Positions 19,705 through 28,220 of a DNA stretch of 64,000 nt are shown here, piece by piece (within the stretch, counting starts at the first letter, position 1; each line of letters begins with the position of its first letter). The DNA is from Neobacillus sp. CF12 (lineage in GTDB: Bacteria; Bacillota; Bacilli; Bacillales; Cytobacillaceae): contig NZ_JAUCEU010000007.1 in the NCBI RefSeq assembly GCF_030348765.1, positions 800,501 to 864,500 of the forward strand, written 5' to 3'. The position numbers were made by a program, and so were the translations under genes. The notes under the pieces are model-generated. The model was not told where the DNA came from, ran no database searches, and saw nothing but the letters and a program-made list of their open reading frames with translations.

Positions 19705-20570
19705 CTATTTCATATGCCCATGCTCTTTTAATCGACGGGCTTCGCCAAATATAAGGAGAACAAAATAATCTTCAGGCGCACTTACGTAGTGGAAGCAGAC
19801 CACTTGTGGGTCCTATTAGCTTTCTTCGAAGTACTTCTCAAAATGCCAGATTTGGTGTTATACTCTCCAAATAGAATTTTGGGTTAAGTATATAGCTCAT
19901 TAAATTTAGTTCTATTACAGATTTCCCAATACCTGGTTCATCTCTGATGATAATGAAATGCTTTTGATCTGTTTGTGTCCTAAACTGAGTATATTTACTA
20001 ACTACCTTTCATAGGCTACCTTTTGTACATCTAGTAGTACAAACTCTTCATTGCACTTTAACAGTGAGCTAACAGTTTCGACCAATTTTTTTAAGTAAAA
20101 ATTTTGCCTTCTTCAATCGATTCAGCAATTTCTCTAACATTTCCTTTTGAGATGTGCTTTTGAATATTTTAGCCAATCTCGTTAACCGTAATGGAAATAC
20201 AGCATCGTTTCCCGCAAATAATTGCTAAATCTTTGTCAAGAAGTGGCTCTCCTATCCTTGCCATATAATTATGTAGATAAGCACAAGAATGTAGCTGAAT
20301 ATTAGTTGAATCACTATACAAAGACTCATTAAAATTCTGTAAATATTGCTTGTACGAAGAGGAAGGATGAACCGTTTCACGCTCCCTTCCCCCAAAAAGG
20401 TTCGACCAACCAATCCCATCTACTTCAGTTGCCTTCTCTTTTTACCATTGCTACAATTCAAATAATTACCGCTTTTTTCTTAACTGGTTGTACTCGCCTG
20501 TAACTAAAATCAATTCTCTTTTCGGTTTTTCGAGAAAATTGCCTGAATAGTCCATGAAAGTCAGTCAGGT
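19705..20570 (-). pseudogene. Remnant of a DUF2075 (Schlafen group 3-like) helicase
   Basis: Scattered frames on the minus strand match the layout of DUF2075 proteins: an N-terminal nuclease-like strand AVIIELKQW (seen once two inserted Ts are ignored, near 20455), then NLFGGRER, LHSCAYLHNY and EEFVLLDVQKVAYE. The Walker region follows as IIRDEPGIGKSVI (usual GGPGTGKSV), then SITPNLAFREVLRRKLIG. The C-terminal helicase half is missing and the end is joined to an unrecognised tail stopping at 19705. At least six lesions. DUF2075 proteins often sit in defence islands. The relic is certain to be non-functional if the sequence is right. Confidence 0.65.
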
Positions 20571-20975
20571 TATTTTTAATATAAAGGTCAGAACCCTAAC
20601 CAGATAAAATCGGATTAGTATATCCTCTATTTTTGTATAATTTATTATTTTTCTAAGCAGGTTTATTTACTATCAAATCATAACCCTTTGATTAGCGGTC
20701 TTCAGTTCAGCAAGTTATGCCCTAAATTTTATTCCTCCTGAACCAGAAAAGAAACTTATGCATGATTTTTCGAATCTTAATTGTCAGAGTAAGTTCACAA
20801 TAATTAACCCTTTTGATCAAAGTTAATAAAGTATATCCTTCACTTTCCATTAAAAAATTGAAAAAAATCTCACAATTTATGCTGACTAATAGTAGTTTTT
20901 TTCTTCTATCATTAATATACATTTCTCGATTTTTGGTAGCATTCATTAATTAGTTTACCTTCCACCAAGAATTAA
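20571..20975. other. Intergenic, no gene seen
   Basis: AT-rich. The only sizeable open frame (20722-20946, minus) has no ribosome site and an irregular composition. Beyond possible 5' debris of the DUF2075 relic I see nothing. Confidence 0.5.
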
Positions 20976-21314
20976 CTAATTGAAATCATTTTTTTGTATG
21001 TGTACCAAACTCCATATTCCACGTTTAGTATTTTCAATAGACCTAATCCCCTTTAAATCTGTCCTTGCCCATCTCAGTCTATAATCTAACAAGGTACATA
21101 CCCCATCTGGGTGCGGTAATTTAACAATATCTTCTGGGATTTCTAGTAATTCAATAACCTTAGCATTAATATCCTGTGTCTTTGCAGAACCCCCCAGCTC
21201 TTCAAGAGCAATAAGAGTTGCCTCTCTTAATTGTTTATTATTTGGAAACCCATTATCTTTATCCACAATATCACCTCTTACATGTATAACGAACTCACTA
21301 TTCTTCTTTTCCAT
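20976..21314 (-). CDS. Stand-alone Mrr_N winged-helix protein
   Basis: 112 residues. The segment NKQLREATLIALEELGGSA and later LLDYRLRWARTDLKGIRSIE / TKRGIWSL match the N-terminal winged-helix domain of Mrr-type restriction proteins (family Mrr_N), in which RxxWARxxLKxxG...RG is the hallmark. Mrr itself continues with a PD-(D/E)XK nuclease; here the protein ends after the wing, so it is a DNA-binding domain only. ATG 21314 overlaps the end of the RHH gene by 17 nt in another frame, indicating translational coupling. Possible roles: repressor or adaptor of a lost nuclease. Domain call fairly sure, function open. Confidence 0.7.
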   Translation of the reverse strand: MEKKNSEFVIHVRGDIVDKDNGFPNNKQLREATLIALEELGGSAKTQDINAKVIELLEIPEDIVKLPHPDGVCTLLDYRLRWARTDLKGIRSIENTKRGIWSLVHIQKNDFN

Positions 21315-21489
21315 TCATTTCCTTAATGTAGCCTTTAATCCATGTCCCAATCTCAATCGATGCCATTTTTCCTTCTTTTCTCATTAGATTCATGAATTCA
21401 AATTTTACCTCTGGTTCTATGACTATTTCAATTTTCGCTGTTTTCTTTCTACCAGGTGGTCTACCACCTAAGGAGTTATTTTTATGCAT
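21298..21489 (-). CDS. Ribbon-helix-helix-type small DNA-binding protein
   Basis: 63 residues. A basic N-terminus (GGRPPGRKKTAKIEIVIEP) leads into a beta-strand and two helices (VKFEFMNLMRKEGKMASIEI, then GTWIKGYIKEM), the layout of CopG/Arc-like RHH proteins. Upstream GGAGGGG supports the start. It forms a two-gene unit with the Mrr_N protein that overlaps its end. The arrangement (small RHH gene first, overlapping partner second) resembles toxin-antitoxin or partition/regulator pairs; that is only analogy. No operator repeat obvious upstream. Confidence 0.65.
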   Translation of the reverse strand: MHKNNSLGGRPPGRKKTAKIEIVIEPEVKFEFMNLMRKEGKMASIEIGTWIKGYIKEMNGKEE

Positions 21490-21654
21490 CTTACCCCTCC
21501 TAAACTAGCCACATCAATGATTATATAGGGTTTTTATCATGACGTAAAGCTTAATGAATATTATAGGTTGATTTTATCCTCTGCAGCCTTGTTACTTTTT
21601 AGTTTAAGGTGGTTAATGTTTTACTATATAAATACCCGTTTCACATCCAAATCC

Positions 21655-21945
21655 TGAAGAAGAAATTAACTGTGCAATAAATCATGATTTCATTGAAGAC
21701 GTTGATGCTGCCATTGTGATTGACCGCAGTGGAAAAAGGGATATTGTTACATCGTGGAGTAAATATGACCGTTTTGTCCAGAAGAGTATCGTAGATTTAT
21801 TTGAGAAGATAGACAAATTAGATAGAATGAACGATTGGAAAGTCACTCCAGTAGGAATTAGTGATGAGGTGGTTTTCGCAGAGTACAGAATCCCTTCTGT
21901 TTATCTATCAGTTAGCTACTTAAAAAAAGGGGCCCTACCCCCTAA
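21655..21945 (+). pseudogene. Fragment duplicated from the M20/M28-like peptidase gene at 48.3-49.6 kb
   Basis: The nucleotides run parallel to about 49250-49545, with long identical stretches such as GGGATATTGTTACATCGTGG. It reads EDVDAAIVIDRSGKRDIVTS and ISDEVVFAEYRIPSVYLS. One base is missing at AAATATGACCG (intact copy AACTATGTACCG), and 'LGSR' and its surroundings are deleted near the 5' end. It has neither start nor C-terminus. A dead partial copy. Confidence 0.85.
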
Positions 21946-22020
21946 TAAGTTTTGGCCACATATGGTGACCGTCGTACAAAAAGAAAATAATATTATTATT
22001 TTTATGTAAAAACTAATTAA

Positions 22021-22044
22021 CCCCTATTCTTATAAAATAGGGGG
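22021..22044. terminator. Hairpin terminator
   Basis: CCCCTATT/AATAGGGG stem with an 8-nt loop, between the peptidase fragment and the convergent gene at 22062. Confidence 0.7.
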
Positions 22045-22061
22045 ATATACTTTCTCAACTA

Positions 22062-22433
22062 TTATTTATACTCAACTTCTACTTGCCAATCTTCTTTATA
22101 GTAACCTGAATCATTAAATGCCTTCATACAGAAATTGTATATAGTCTGTGCATTTAAATTAGATTCCATATATTGTTCATTTGCCATTTTCTTAGGCTTT
22201 CTCATTTCATTTTCTTTTGTGGCAAGAAATCCACGATTTTTATCCATTACAACCTCATATTTTATCGGATTATCTTCGTATATTGACATTATTGTAATCT
22301 CCATCACTTCCCGCCATGTCTTTACTGGGTATGAGTTTTGATTAATCATTAATAAACGAGGTGAACTTCCAGTTATTTTTTCATTTCGTTCCTGGTTTAC
22401 CAAAATATGGCCATATTTCAAGAAATATTTCAA
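22062..22433 (-). CDS. Unrecognised protein, probably a C-terminal fragment
   Basis: 123 codons. The stretch SYPVKTWREVMEITIMSIYE and the end EDWQVEVEYK resemble the C-terminal segment seen in some DUF262-type or other restriction-linked proteins, but I cannot name the family with confidence. There is no ribosome site and it overlaps the end of the DnaD-like relic by 4 nt. It may be a stranded 3' end, part of the same decayed neighbourhood. Confidence 0.35.
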   Translation of the reverse strand: MKYFLKYGHILVNQERNEKITGSSPRLLMINQNSYPVKTWREVMEITIMSIYEDNPIKYEVVMDKNRGFLATKENEMRKPKKMANEQYMESNLNAQTIYNFCMKAFNDSGYYKEDWQVEVEYK

Positions 22434-22948
22434 CCCGTATCGTATGACGTATCGTCAAGCTCTTCCGATTCAGGTGCTAAGTATGTATCTCCTTCACTAA
22501 TTTCATTGCTGAAGGTAAGCTCTTCTTTATTTATGAAAGTTTCATATAGGCTGCAGAATTCTTGTTTTCGAATGGATTCCAAAACAAATTGGACTAATGA
22601 GACATCTTTGACATCATTTAACTCGGAAATTATACAATCCATCATTGGTTTCCCTGCTTTATCAAAGTTCGTATCTCCCCAGTCTTTTATCGCAAGTTCT
22701 CTTGTTTCAGGATTATTGCGAATTATCTGGTGATGCAAAATGAAACGTTCCATTAACGAATGAACACTCACAATCGAATAGCACATATCAATAACAATTT
22801 GTTTCTTCGTAATCTTATATATTCCAATTTGAGTCGTACGTTGATTTGTTAAAAGATATAGATAAAAGTATCAATCCTCTGGTGTCATCTCCTCTGAAAC
22901 AATTGGATCCATCCAAAAATCATTACGTACTTTTCTAAACTTTGCCCA
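22430..22948 (-). pseudogene. DnaD-like phage/mobile-element replication protein, broken
   Basis: The frame reads WAKFRKVRNDFWMDPIVSEE, then an in-frame TGA at 22871-22873, then YLYLLTNQRTTQIGIYKITK, SIVSVHSLMERFILHHQIIR and NPETRELAIKDWG. This is the N-terminal winged-helix region of the DnaD/replisome-organiser proteins of Bacillus prophages and integrative elements. The start codon has become TGG in a poor context, and the C-terminal DnaD domain is short. It marks former phage or mobile-element DNA in the island. Family recognised from memory of the 'LLTNQ.TTQIG.Y.ITKKQIAFD' signature; non-functional as read. Confidence 0.65.
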
Positions 22949-23390
22949 CCCACAACACAGCCTTTCTCCTTGTTAGATAACTTTCACCGTCTATATATTG
23001 ATAAAAGAAGAAAAAGGTCATCAGGATTTCATAAATTTGTGAAGATTTTATGACAAAAGAATTTCGGGGTACCTACTATAACCGTGGAGATAGTTTTTTA
23101 AGGTGATAATTGGAAGGTTGCGTGGAACTTTTAGAAACAAAAAAAACCAGTACTGATAAAAAGTCTCCATTCTATTTTTGGTGTTTTATCGATATTGAGG
23201 GAGAAAGCATGTAGCTAAAAATAAAAAAAAGGGAACAAAAACCCGGAGTGAAGGTTGTGTTCCTTATCATTCATAAAATGTTTAGAGATGTTACTTAAGA
23301 TTCTATGTAACTTGAAAACCATTCTAGTGTCATTTTTATTTATTGCTAAAGATTCGTTCTCTTACCTGTTCTATAGATAATTAGACACTA
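22949..23390. other. Intergenic, no gene seen
   Basis: Short broken frames only. A weak inverted repeat (GGAACA...TGTTCC) lies near 23231-23263. No supported feature. Confidence 0.45.
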
Positions 23391-23584
23391 TTTTCTTTAC
23401 GATGAAGCATCCCATGGCAATTCGGACAAACTGGAATTAAATCTTTTATAGGATCTACAATATAATTCTGTTGGATTTCGTGAAGGGGAATTATGTGATG
23501 GACATGAATAAAGTCTTATCGCTTACGAGCAATAGGATTACGTTCATAGACATTAACACTAACCGTTTTACGTAAAATGCACGT
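23391..23584 (-). pseudogene. Inverted C-terminal half of an EVE-HNH nuclease gene
   Basis: The minus strand reads RKTVSVNVYERNPIARKR, TAA, DFIHVHHIIPLHEI and KDLIPVCPNCHGMLHRK, then a stop at 23391. This is the HNH half of a known EVE-like/HNH nuclease type. The CxxC zinc knuckle and the region between RKR and the HVHHI core are deleted. Its N-terminal half lies immediately next door on the opposite strand, so a local inversion has split the gene. Confidence 0.7.
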
Positions 23585-23590
23585 CGTGTT

Positions 23591-24058
23591 TGGTTGATAC
23601 CAGCCAATCCTAATGATTATGATGTGGAGGGGGCTTTTAGTTATTATGATACGATTGACTGGAAGCGCTCTTATAACTATGAGAATGGCGATATCATATT
23701 TATCTATTTATCAGGCAATGTTAGGAAAGTTCGTTTTAAAGTGGAGGTAATCGAAGGTTTAGTACAAGATGGTCATATTACATATGATAATACTTTCTGG
23801 TTAGATGAAGAAAAAAATGAAGAATCACTAGAATATGAGCGTTAACGGGTGAGATTGGTAGATGAGACAGATACTCATGACTTGTCTCTAGCTAAATTAC
23901 GCGAACATGGTTTAAAAAGGAATATTCAGGGTGCCATGAAACTTTCTGGAGAGCTGAGTGATTATATCATGTCGTTCTTTGAACATAATTTAACGGAAGG
24001 ATACTATCCGGATGAAGTTGACGGGCCATTAGAGGAAGGGAAACCTATGGCCGCTTTC
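23591..24058 (+). pseudogene. N-terminal (EVE-like) half of the split EVE-HNH nuclease gene
   Basis: The plus strand reads WLIPANPNDYDVEGAFSYYD and later YENGDIIFIYLSG, typical of an EVE/PUA-like modified-base reader. An in-frame TAA lies at 23843-23845, then the frame continues with RLVDETDTHDLSLAKLREHG and ends in GPLEEGKPM, after which homology to the expected linker stops. The ATG is lost; TGG 23591 corresponds to the second codon and abuts the inverted HNH half. Non-functional. Confidence 0.65.
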
Positions 24059-24074
24059 TTCAAGTTCTCACCGG

Positions 24075-24284
24075 CGGTTTGTCGCAATTTCAATAGGTGC
24101 AACAAAGCGATATTCATCTTCTTCAATATAGTATGGAATGTTATAAAAATATCCTCTTCCTATATGGTCAAAGTATTTACTTTGTGTTATTGAATTCCTC
24201 CGCTAAAAAAGCGGCAGCTTGTTGTATACCCTTCGCTACGAATAACAAAAGGTTGTTTTTATAAACAGTAATTGGACTTGCCAT
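24075..24284 (-). pseudogene. Small frameshifted gene of unknown function
   Basis: A good start (GGAGGGACAAATAAC before ATG 24284) leads into MASPITVYKNNLLLFVAKGI. A stop occurs after 35 codons, but a one-base shift at AACACAAAG continues with YFDHIGRGYFYNIPYYIEED and EIATNRR. I do not recognise it. The well-formed ribosome site suggests it was real before the frameshift. Confidence 0.45.
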
Positions 24285-24572
24285 GTTATTTGTCCCTCCT
24301 AATAGAATCCTATTTATTTTATATGTAACCTACTAAAAATTACTAATCATTAGTCTTTAATAAACCATATTGGTTGCAGGGGTCCTTCAATTAGTTTTGT
24401 TTCAGATATTTTCACGAAAAACTTGACGCTCTAAAGTTACTATTTTAATGTTACATGTGTGGGATTTACCTGTCGAATATTCATTGAAGAGGTCATGAAT
24501 TCGAATTCAGACCCGTTTCCTTTAAAAAGATGTATAATAGAATACGAAATTAACAGAATTACGGAGGTTAGG

Positions 24573-25010
24573 ATGCAGTTTTTTATAAAGTTAAATACAA
24601 TTAGTGCCTTATACGCGTTAGCGTTGTTTATTGCCATCGAACTCATAATAAATGTTTCTCATATTAGTCAAGTATATGGCTTTGAATGGGACCATGTTTA
24701 TATTGTCATTGCTGTTATTAATGTTATTGGACTTCTTCTTTCAACCCTTATCTTTTTTAGCTTAACAAAAAAGTGGATGTCAGGCCGAAAACACCATCAT
24801 TGGACACTTCTTCTGTGGGTACCTTATTTTATTGTGTTATTCTACTTTTTCACTGTCTTTGTTCCTCTTAATACAGGAGTGACCCTTTTTCCTAGATTTA
24901 ATCTCTTAATTTTTGGGTCTGCCTTGCTGTTTCCGGTCTACATATTATTTATTAATGTCTTTGCTTTACCTTTAAGTACGGACGAACGGACTTCTAATAT
25001 CGGCAGGTAA
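24573..25010 (+). CDS. Four-helix membrane protein of unknown function
   Basis: The start was set at ATG 24573 (GGAGG, 5 nt spacer) rather than the longer frame; it gives 145 residues. Four hydrophobic helices are visible: LYALALFIAIELIINV, HVYIVIAVINVIGLLL, WTLLLWVPYFIVLFYFF and LLIFGSALLFPVYILFI. A -10-like TATAAT sits at 24533-24538. No family recognised. Flanked by decayed genes to the left and terminators to the right; intact. Confidence 0.75.
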   Translation: MQFFIKLNTISALYALALFIAIELIINVSHISQVYGFEWDHVYIVIAVINVIGLLLSTLIFFSLTKKWMSGRKHHHWTLLLWVPYFIVLFYFFTVFVPLNTGVTLFPRFNLLIFGSALLFPVYILFINVFALPLSTDERTSNIGR

Positions 25011-25135
25011 TAGATTAAGTGGATTCGCTAGGAAAAATGCTTTGAGCATATTATGATTCCAAGCATTTTATTTAACAATTTTAATGAAAATAGCATAATC
25101 AAGTTCCTAATTTTAGAAGTAAGAATTTACTGAAT

Positions 25136-25175
25136 AAAAAAAGACATTGATTTTTTTTAGATCAATGTCTTTTTT
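25136..25175. terminator. Terminator hairpin, also present as a repeat copy at 44.16 kb
   Basis: AAAAAAGACATTGAT/ATCAATGTCTTTTTT, T-rich loop. The same hairpin with near-identical loop and similar flanks recurs at 44163-44200. Confidence 0.8.
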
Positions 25176-25281
25176 AGGCGCTTTTCACTTATATCTGTAT
25201 AAAAGAGGTTTACTTTTCGTAGCTATGGTGTTTACCCGTCCCTTATTCTAGAAAGGCAGTGATTTAGTATTCACTGAAAGT

Positions 25282-25320
25282 AAAAAGAAGGAGACCACAT
25301 TTTCGATGTCTCCTTCTTTT
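25282..25320. terminator. Bidirectional terminator
   Basis: AAAAGAAGGAGAC/GTCTCCTTCTTTT stem; serves the minus-strand gene ending at 25433. Confidence 0.8.
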
Positions 25321-25432
25321 CGTTTCAAATAATGAAGTTGTCTTTTATATCGGTTTCTACTTTTTAAAAAAATGCCGCCAATAGCCTATCTGACACGCCA
25401 AGGACTATGCAACAGTTACCTGTGCTGTGTAT

Positions 25433-26008
25433 TTAGAGAACTTCCCTTTTCTGAGCACTTTTAATCAGCTTAATCTCTCCATTTTTAGGGATTAATTCAC
25501 TGATGTTTTCATATTTGTCTTCCCTTTTTGACTGGTTTAAGTCCGCCGCTACATATTCCTTAAAGGAGTAGCAAAAGAGTTTACGGGCCACTCTTCCTTT
25601 TTCACCAATTAAGTTAAACCAACCTTGCCCTACATAAAAAGGATTCGTTAGTATTCTATCAATAACATATGCTATTCGGTCATCTTCTTCCCCTGGATTA
25701 AATCTTGTTTTAGTAGAAAGGGCCAAGATAAAATAGTTTTTAAACTTATCTAATTCTAGTAATTGAAGATGGTACTTCTCACGCTGCATTTGATTAAAAT
25801 CCATTAAAACCGTTTTGATACTTTTCTCAATATCAATTTCAAGTTTACTTGCATCTTTCCAGGTTGATAAACGGGAATCAAAAATCGATAGTGTTAGTAT
25901 ATAATATCCAGCATACTTTTTGGGATCAAATACTTCATCTTTAACTTGGCTTTCATCTTCCGGTATTACAACAAATTTTTTATAGTCAGCAAAGAAATTT
26001 TCAATCAT
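25433..26008 (-). CDS. Hypothetical cytosolic protein of a two-gene unit
   Basis: 191 residues, no signal peptide or membrane helix. Acidic N-terminal half, mixed C-terminus ending KSAQKREVL. A ribosome site AAGAAGGG precedes ATG 26008. No domain recognised. The gene in front (26031-26212) ends 22 nt upstream and is out of frame because of a TA repeat, so the pair may be one accessory system. Function unknown. Confidence 0.7.
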   Translation of the reverse strand: MIENFFADYKKFVVIPEDESQVKDEVFDPKKYAGYYILTLSIFDSRLSTWKDASKLEIDIEKSIKTVLMDFNQMQREKYHLQLLELDKFKNYFILALSTKTRFNPGEEDDRIAYVIDRILTNPFYVGQGWFNLIGEKGRVARKLFCYSFKEYVAADLNQSKREDKYENISELIPKNGEIKLIKSAQKREVL

Positions 26009-26030
26009 ATCGTATCCCTTCTTTCATACC

Positions 26031-26212
26031 TTAATAAATTTGCTGAATAAAATGGCTTAATCTAAATCTATCTGCAGCTATTTTCATTATGGAAAAAACA
26101 ACCAAGGTGATCTGCTCATTATCTTTTTTATAGGGCAGTTCTTCTCGTAAACTGTCAAAATAACTTCTATGGTCCAATGAATCGGAATTTATATATATAT
26201 TTCTTTATTCAT
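26031..26212 (-). pseudogene. Short gene put out of frame by a (TA)n tract
   Basis: From ATG 26212 (GGAGGACTTTTAAT upstream) the frame is MNKEIYIYKFRFIGP then stop. Removing one TA unit from the tract (26190-26201) gives MNKEIYINSDSLDHRSYFDS and a 59-residue protein ending HFIQQIY at 26031. A start, a tract and an intact downstream frame are all present, so this could be a switched-off phase rather than decay. Confidence 0.55.
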
Positions 26213-26449
26213 ATTAAAAGTCCTCCTTATTTCTTCAAAAATCCTCATCTTTCACGGTTTTTAATTAAAAAGTCCTATAAGCGAATTGGTAATTTGTCGT
26301 AACAGGTCTTTTGGCCGAGCTGGTTACTATACACTGCTGGAAATATTGTATATACGATTTTATCGGTGTTACATCACCAATTGATCAAACAAAATAGCCT
26401 TGAAACGCAGTAGTTAACCGGGGGATTTACCCATTTATCTATAAACTCA

Positions 26450-26483
26450 AAAAAAAATAGTTCACTTGTTTACAAGCGAACTA
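26450..26483 (-). terminator. Rho-independent terminator
   Basis: AGTTCGCTTG/CAAGTGAACT hairpin followed on the minus strand by nine Ts; overlaps the end of the 36-codon ORF. Confidence 0.8.
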
Positions 26484-26572
26484 CCTGGGTTGGCCTCAAT
26501 ATTTTTCAAACACTGTGTGCTATAACGAATACTGATTTCCTGACTAATTCCGATAGGAAAATCTTCTTTCAT
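26462..26572 (-). CDS. 36-residue small ORF ending in a terminator
   Basis: ATG 26572 follows GGAGGGG at good spacing. It reads MKEDFPIGISQEISIRYSTQ and 16 more residues. The stop lies within the terminator stem, as in small peptide genes and in truncated relics. Not recognised. Confidence 0.4.
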   Translation of the reverse strand: MKEDFPIGISQEISIRYSTQCLKNIEANPGSSLVNK

Positions 26573-26634
26573 AAATAGCCCCTCCATTCATACCCATTCA
26601 ATATTATTTTATCGCCAATCGTTGAATATACCAA

Positions 26635-26674
26635 AAATAGAGTGCTAAAACTTCTAAGCTTTAGCACTCTATTT
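26635..26674. terminator. Strong bidirectional terminator
   Basis: AAATAGAGTGCTAAA/TTTAGCACTCTATTT (15 bp, perfect). Lies downstream of the aldo/keto reductase gene. Confidence 0.85.
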
Positions 26675-26743
26675 GTAATATTATTTAATTTTATCCTCAA
26701 GAATTGAACTACTTACTTTTCAACGGTCACAACTAAAAGTTCT

Positions 26744-27688
26744 CTATGCCAAGATTCCCTCAATTTTTTCAATAACCTCACTTGTAAGCGCAATTTCAAC
26801 GGCTTTGACATTTTCTTCTAATTGGCTTGGTCTACTTGCACCAATTAATGCGCTTGAAACATTTGGCTGACGTAAAATCCATGCTAATGCAAGGCTAGGT
26901 AGAGTGATTTCTAATTCCTTGGCGATCTTCTCTAACTGTTCCACCTTCGTAAAGGTAGTCTTCGTTAACATACCCTTCATGAAGTTGTTGATTTCGTCAT
27001 TTGAGGCACGGCTATCCTCTGGAATGGTATTTCCTTTATATTTTCCTGTTAAAATCCCCTGAGCGAGAGGAGAAAAGACCACCTGTCCGATCCCATGCTT
27101 TGAACTCACCGGAATAACTTCCTTTTCAATATAGCGGTTTAACATGTTATATACAGGCTGGTTCACGACAATTCGATCTAAAAGGAATTTATCAGCTACA
27201 CGGACTGCCTCTTCAATCTGAGCAGCACTCCATTCACTTACACCCGCATAAAGAATCTTCCCTTGACGAATTAAATCATCAATGGCTCTCAATGTTTCTT
27301 CCACTGGCGTTTCCTGATCATAGCGGTGACAGTAAAAAATATCAACATAATCTAAGTTCATTCGCTTCAAGCTCGCATTGGCTTGTTCAATCACATGCTT
27401 CCTCGATAATCCGCGATCATTCGGTCCTTCCCCCATTGGCCAGAACGCTTTTGTCGTAATAACATAGGATTCACGTGGATATTCCTTTAAAGCCCCAGCC
27501 ATAACCCGTTCACCTTCACCACGTTCGTAAACATTGGCAGAATCAAAGAAGTTAATTCCTAGTTCATATGCTTTATGTATTGTTTTCTCAGCCGTGTTAT
27601 CTTCAACCGTTTTTCCGTAGGTTAACCAACTGCCTAAACTAATTTCACTTACCTTTAACCCGCTATTTCCTAAACGTCTGTATTTCAT
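26744..27688 (-). CDS. Aldo/keto reductase (Kv-beta/YhdN-like group)
   Basis: A 314-residue NADPH-dependent oxidoreductase of the (beta/alpha)8 aldo/keto reductase family. The catalytic tetrad is visible: Asp and Tyr in FFDSANVYERGEGE, Lys in VITTKAFW, His in IFYCHRYD. The C-terminal cofactor loop SALIGASRPSQLEEN matches the YhdN/YdhF/Kv-beta subgroup. ATG 27688 has AGGGAGG upstream. Monocistronic between terminators. Natural substrate unknown; family members reduce aldehydes and methylglyoxal. Confidence 0.92.
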   Translation of the reverse strand: MKYRRLGNSGLKVSEISLGSWLTYGKTVEDNTAEKTIHKAYELGINFFDSANVYERGEGERVMAGALKEYPRESYVITTKAFWPMGEGPNDRGLSRKHVIEQANASLKRMNLDYVDIFYCHRYDQETPVEETLRAIDDLIRQGKILYAGVSEWSAAQIEEAVRVADKFLLDRIVVNQPVYNMLNRYIEKEVIPVSSKHGIGQVVFSPLAQGILTGKYKGNTIPEDSRASNDEINNFMKGMLTKTTFTKVEQLEKIAKELEITLPSLALAWILRQPNVSSALIGASRPSQLEENVKAVEIALTSEVIEKIEGILA

Positions 27689-28220
27689 TTAAATCATACC
27701 TCCCTAGATAATTTTTAAAAAAATGACTTTCAGGTAAACTATATAAAATTTAGACTATTTTTACAATTATGAAATACTGCAGGATTGGATTAATAGTTGG
27801 AAAAAGACAGGATTCTTACGATTTAGTTTAATTACCAGAATTTTCAGAAGGTACCTGACAATATTATCAAAAAAAATGGATGCTATGCGATAAGTAGTTC
27901 AGTTTTTGTGGAGAAACATCGTATATAGGTACTAATTAGCAGACTTAATCACAAATTAACTCAGTCTGTTCTAATTACCGTTATTTCAACATTTATTCGC
28001 TTTTGACACACAAAATAACATATCAAATATCACAACAAATAACAGTGTGAAAATAACTATTGTCACACTGTTATTTAGGTTGTTAAATTGATTGTTAATT
28101 GACTTTCAACTTGAAAGGATGAAAGGGAAATTCTAATTATATGTAGAAATAGGTATATAGATTGTGAAGAGTTGAAACAAAGTAGTTTAGCTTTAATTTG
28201 ATATAAAAGGGGGTTTAATA
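27689..28220. other. Intergenic with degenerate repeat copy and a hairpin
   Basis: A degenerate member of the dispersed repeat lies at 27873-27915 (GGATGCTATGCGATAAG) and a 12-14 bp hairpin at 28037-28076. A promoter for the zinc-ribbon gene must lie near 28100-28200 but is not clear. Confidence 0.5.
28037..28076. terminator. Hairpin terminator
   Basis: AAATAACAGTGTGA/TCACACTGTTATTT arms around a loop of about 12 nt, flanked by A/T runs. Confidence 0.65.

Larger units (their letters stand above)
25011..25432. other. Convergent intergenic region with two terminators
   Basis: Holds the repeat-type hairpin at 25136-25175 and the terminator at 25282-25320. No gene seen. Confidence 0.6.

Noticed and set aside
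20722..20946. 74-codon minus-strand ORF
   Set aside because: No ribosome site, low-complexity AT-driven composition, lies in decayed DNA.
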